NCBI GenBank assembly: GCA_964565865.1
Contig: CAZMGM010000050.1
Location: 1 to 15,065 of the forward strand
DNA from: CBDAPI01 sp964565865
GTDB lineage: Bacteria > Acidobacteriota > UBA6911 > RPQK01 > CBDAPI01
Reading direction: 5' to 3'
Length of the DNA stretch: 15,065 nucleotides
This document shows positions 14,736 through 15,065 of the stretch, piece by piece (within the stretch, counting starts at the first letter, position 1; the number at the start of each line of letters is the position of its first letter). Under the pieces are notes generated by a model that was given only the letters and a program-made list of their open reading frames with translations, was not told the DNA's origin and did not search any database. Both the position numbers and the translations under genes were made by a program.

Positions 14736-15065
14736 ACAACATCCGCTTTGTTGACGCTGTGCATGCAGTTCCCGAAGACCGTCTCCATGTTTACGCCAAG
14801 TATCATGGAGAATGCTGATCGTCGTTCCCAACGAGAACATGCCAGTCCCCATATCAAGCCATGGAGCCGCCTCGTCGAATGTGTTGATCTAGACGAGGGG
14901 GTCAACATCCACCTGCACAGCCTCGCGGACAAACCGCCCCCGCCGCATACTTCGGATTTTTTATTGAATGGCCGCCGGACGCGATTACCGCGGAAAGATC
15001 TTTTGGCGACCTTGTTGCTTTGTATGGGGATGAAACATGCAAGCTGCGGGTTCGTATACTGTCCT
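14736..15065 (+). pseudogene. Possible frameshifted or degraded coding region with no intact gene, open at the window edge
   Basis: Protein-like text appears in successive frames. One frame gives NIRFVDAVHAVPEDRLHVYA (14738-14797) and stops with TGA at 14816. An overlapping frame from ATG 14812 gives MLIVVPNENMPVPISSHGAA and stops at 14890. A third frame is open from 14736 to the edge (ATG at 14763, 14787 or 14805) and contains HIKPWSRLVECVDLDEGVNI. The first frame then resumes after 14887 with YFGFFIEWPPDAITAERS and LVALYGDETCKLRVRI to the edge. Switching frames suggests a gene broken by frameshifts, either real decay or base errors near a contig end. No family was recognised. The third frame alone could be a genuine 5' end of an unknown protein. 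Confidence 0.35.

Overview
The window looks like chromosomal DNA from an uncultured heterotrophic bacterium, most likely an acidobacterium. This rests on gene content, not a marker gene: a GWxTD-domain protein, a CRTAC1-type FG-GAP/ASPIC-UnbV protein, several secreted TPR proteins, a Tat-exported Gfo/Idh/MocA oxidoreductase and a CehA/McbA-type protein occur together typically in Acidobacteriota and to a lesser extent in Planctomycetota and Verrucomicrobiota. Base composition appears moderately GC-rich. I see no rRNA, tRNA, CRISPR array, transposase or phage gene.

Layout. (1) 1-1030, minus: 3'-truncated sugar phosphate isomerase/epimerase, which runs off the left edge. (2) 1087-2739, minus: secreted GWxTD protein, just upstream of the isomerase on the same strand. 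(3) 2740-2965: divergent intergenic region. (4) 2966-5881, plus: a tight three-gene set made of a small doubtful ORF, a secreted carboxypeptidase-regulatory-like/TPR protein, and a 604-residue CRTAC1-type protein with seven calcium-loop motifs. (5) 5957-9618, minus: three consecutive exported TPR proteins with overlaps or a 1-base gap, clearly one operon, facing tail-to-tail with block 4. (6) 9749-11689, plus: a PHP-like CehA/McbA-type protein fused to an OmpA-like peptidoglycan-binding domain. (7) 11836-13200, plus: Tat-exported Gfo/Idh/MocA oxidoreductase, overlapped by a small chimeric ORF (MIP18-like start, alcohol-dehydrogenase-like tail). (8) 13599-14735, plus: complete zinc-dependent alcohol/polyol dehydrogenase. 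(9) 14736-15065: no intact gene, but protein-like stretches in several frames, possibly a frameshifted gene.

Two themes emerge. The centre (2-5) encodes envelope or extracellular scaffold proteins (GWxTD, TPR, beta-propeller, carboxypeptidase-like folds), nearly all with signal peptides. These may form a surface assembly, but its role cannot be read from sequence. The flanks (1, 7, 8) encode sugar/polyol-type redox and isomerisation enzymes, consistent with catabolism of a sugar or cyclitol of unknown identity. The most unusual items are the metallohydrolase-OmpA fusion, the MIP18/ADH chimera, the facing TPR and CRTAC1 operons, and the multi-frame coding traces at the right end.
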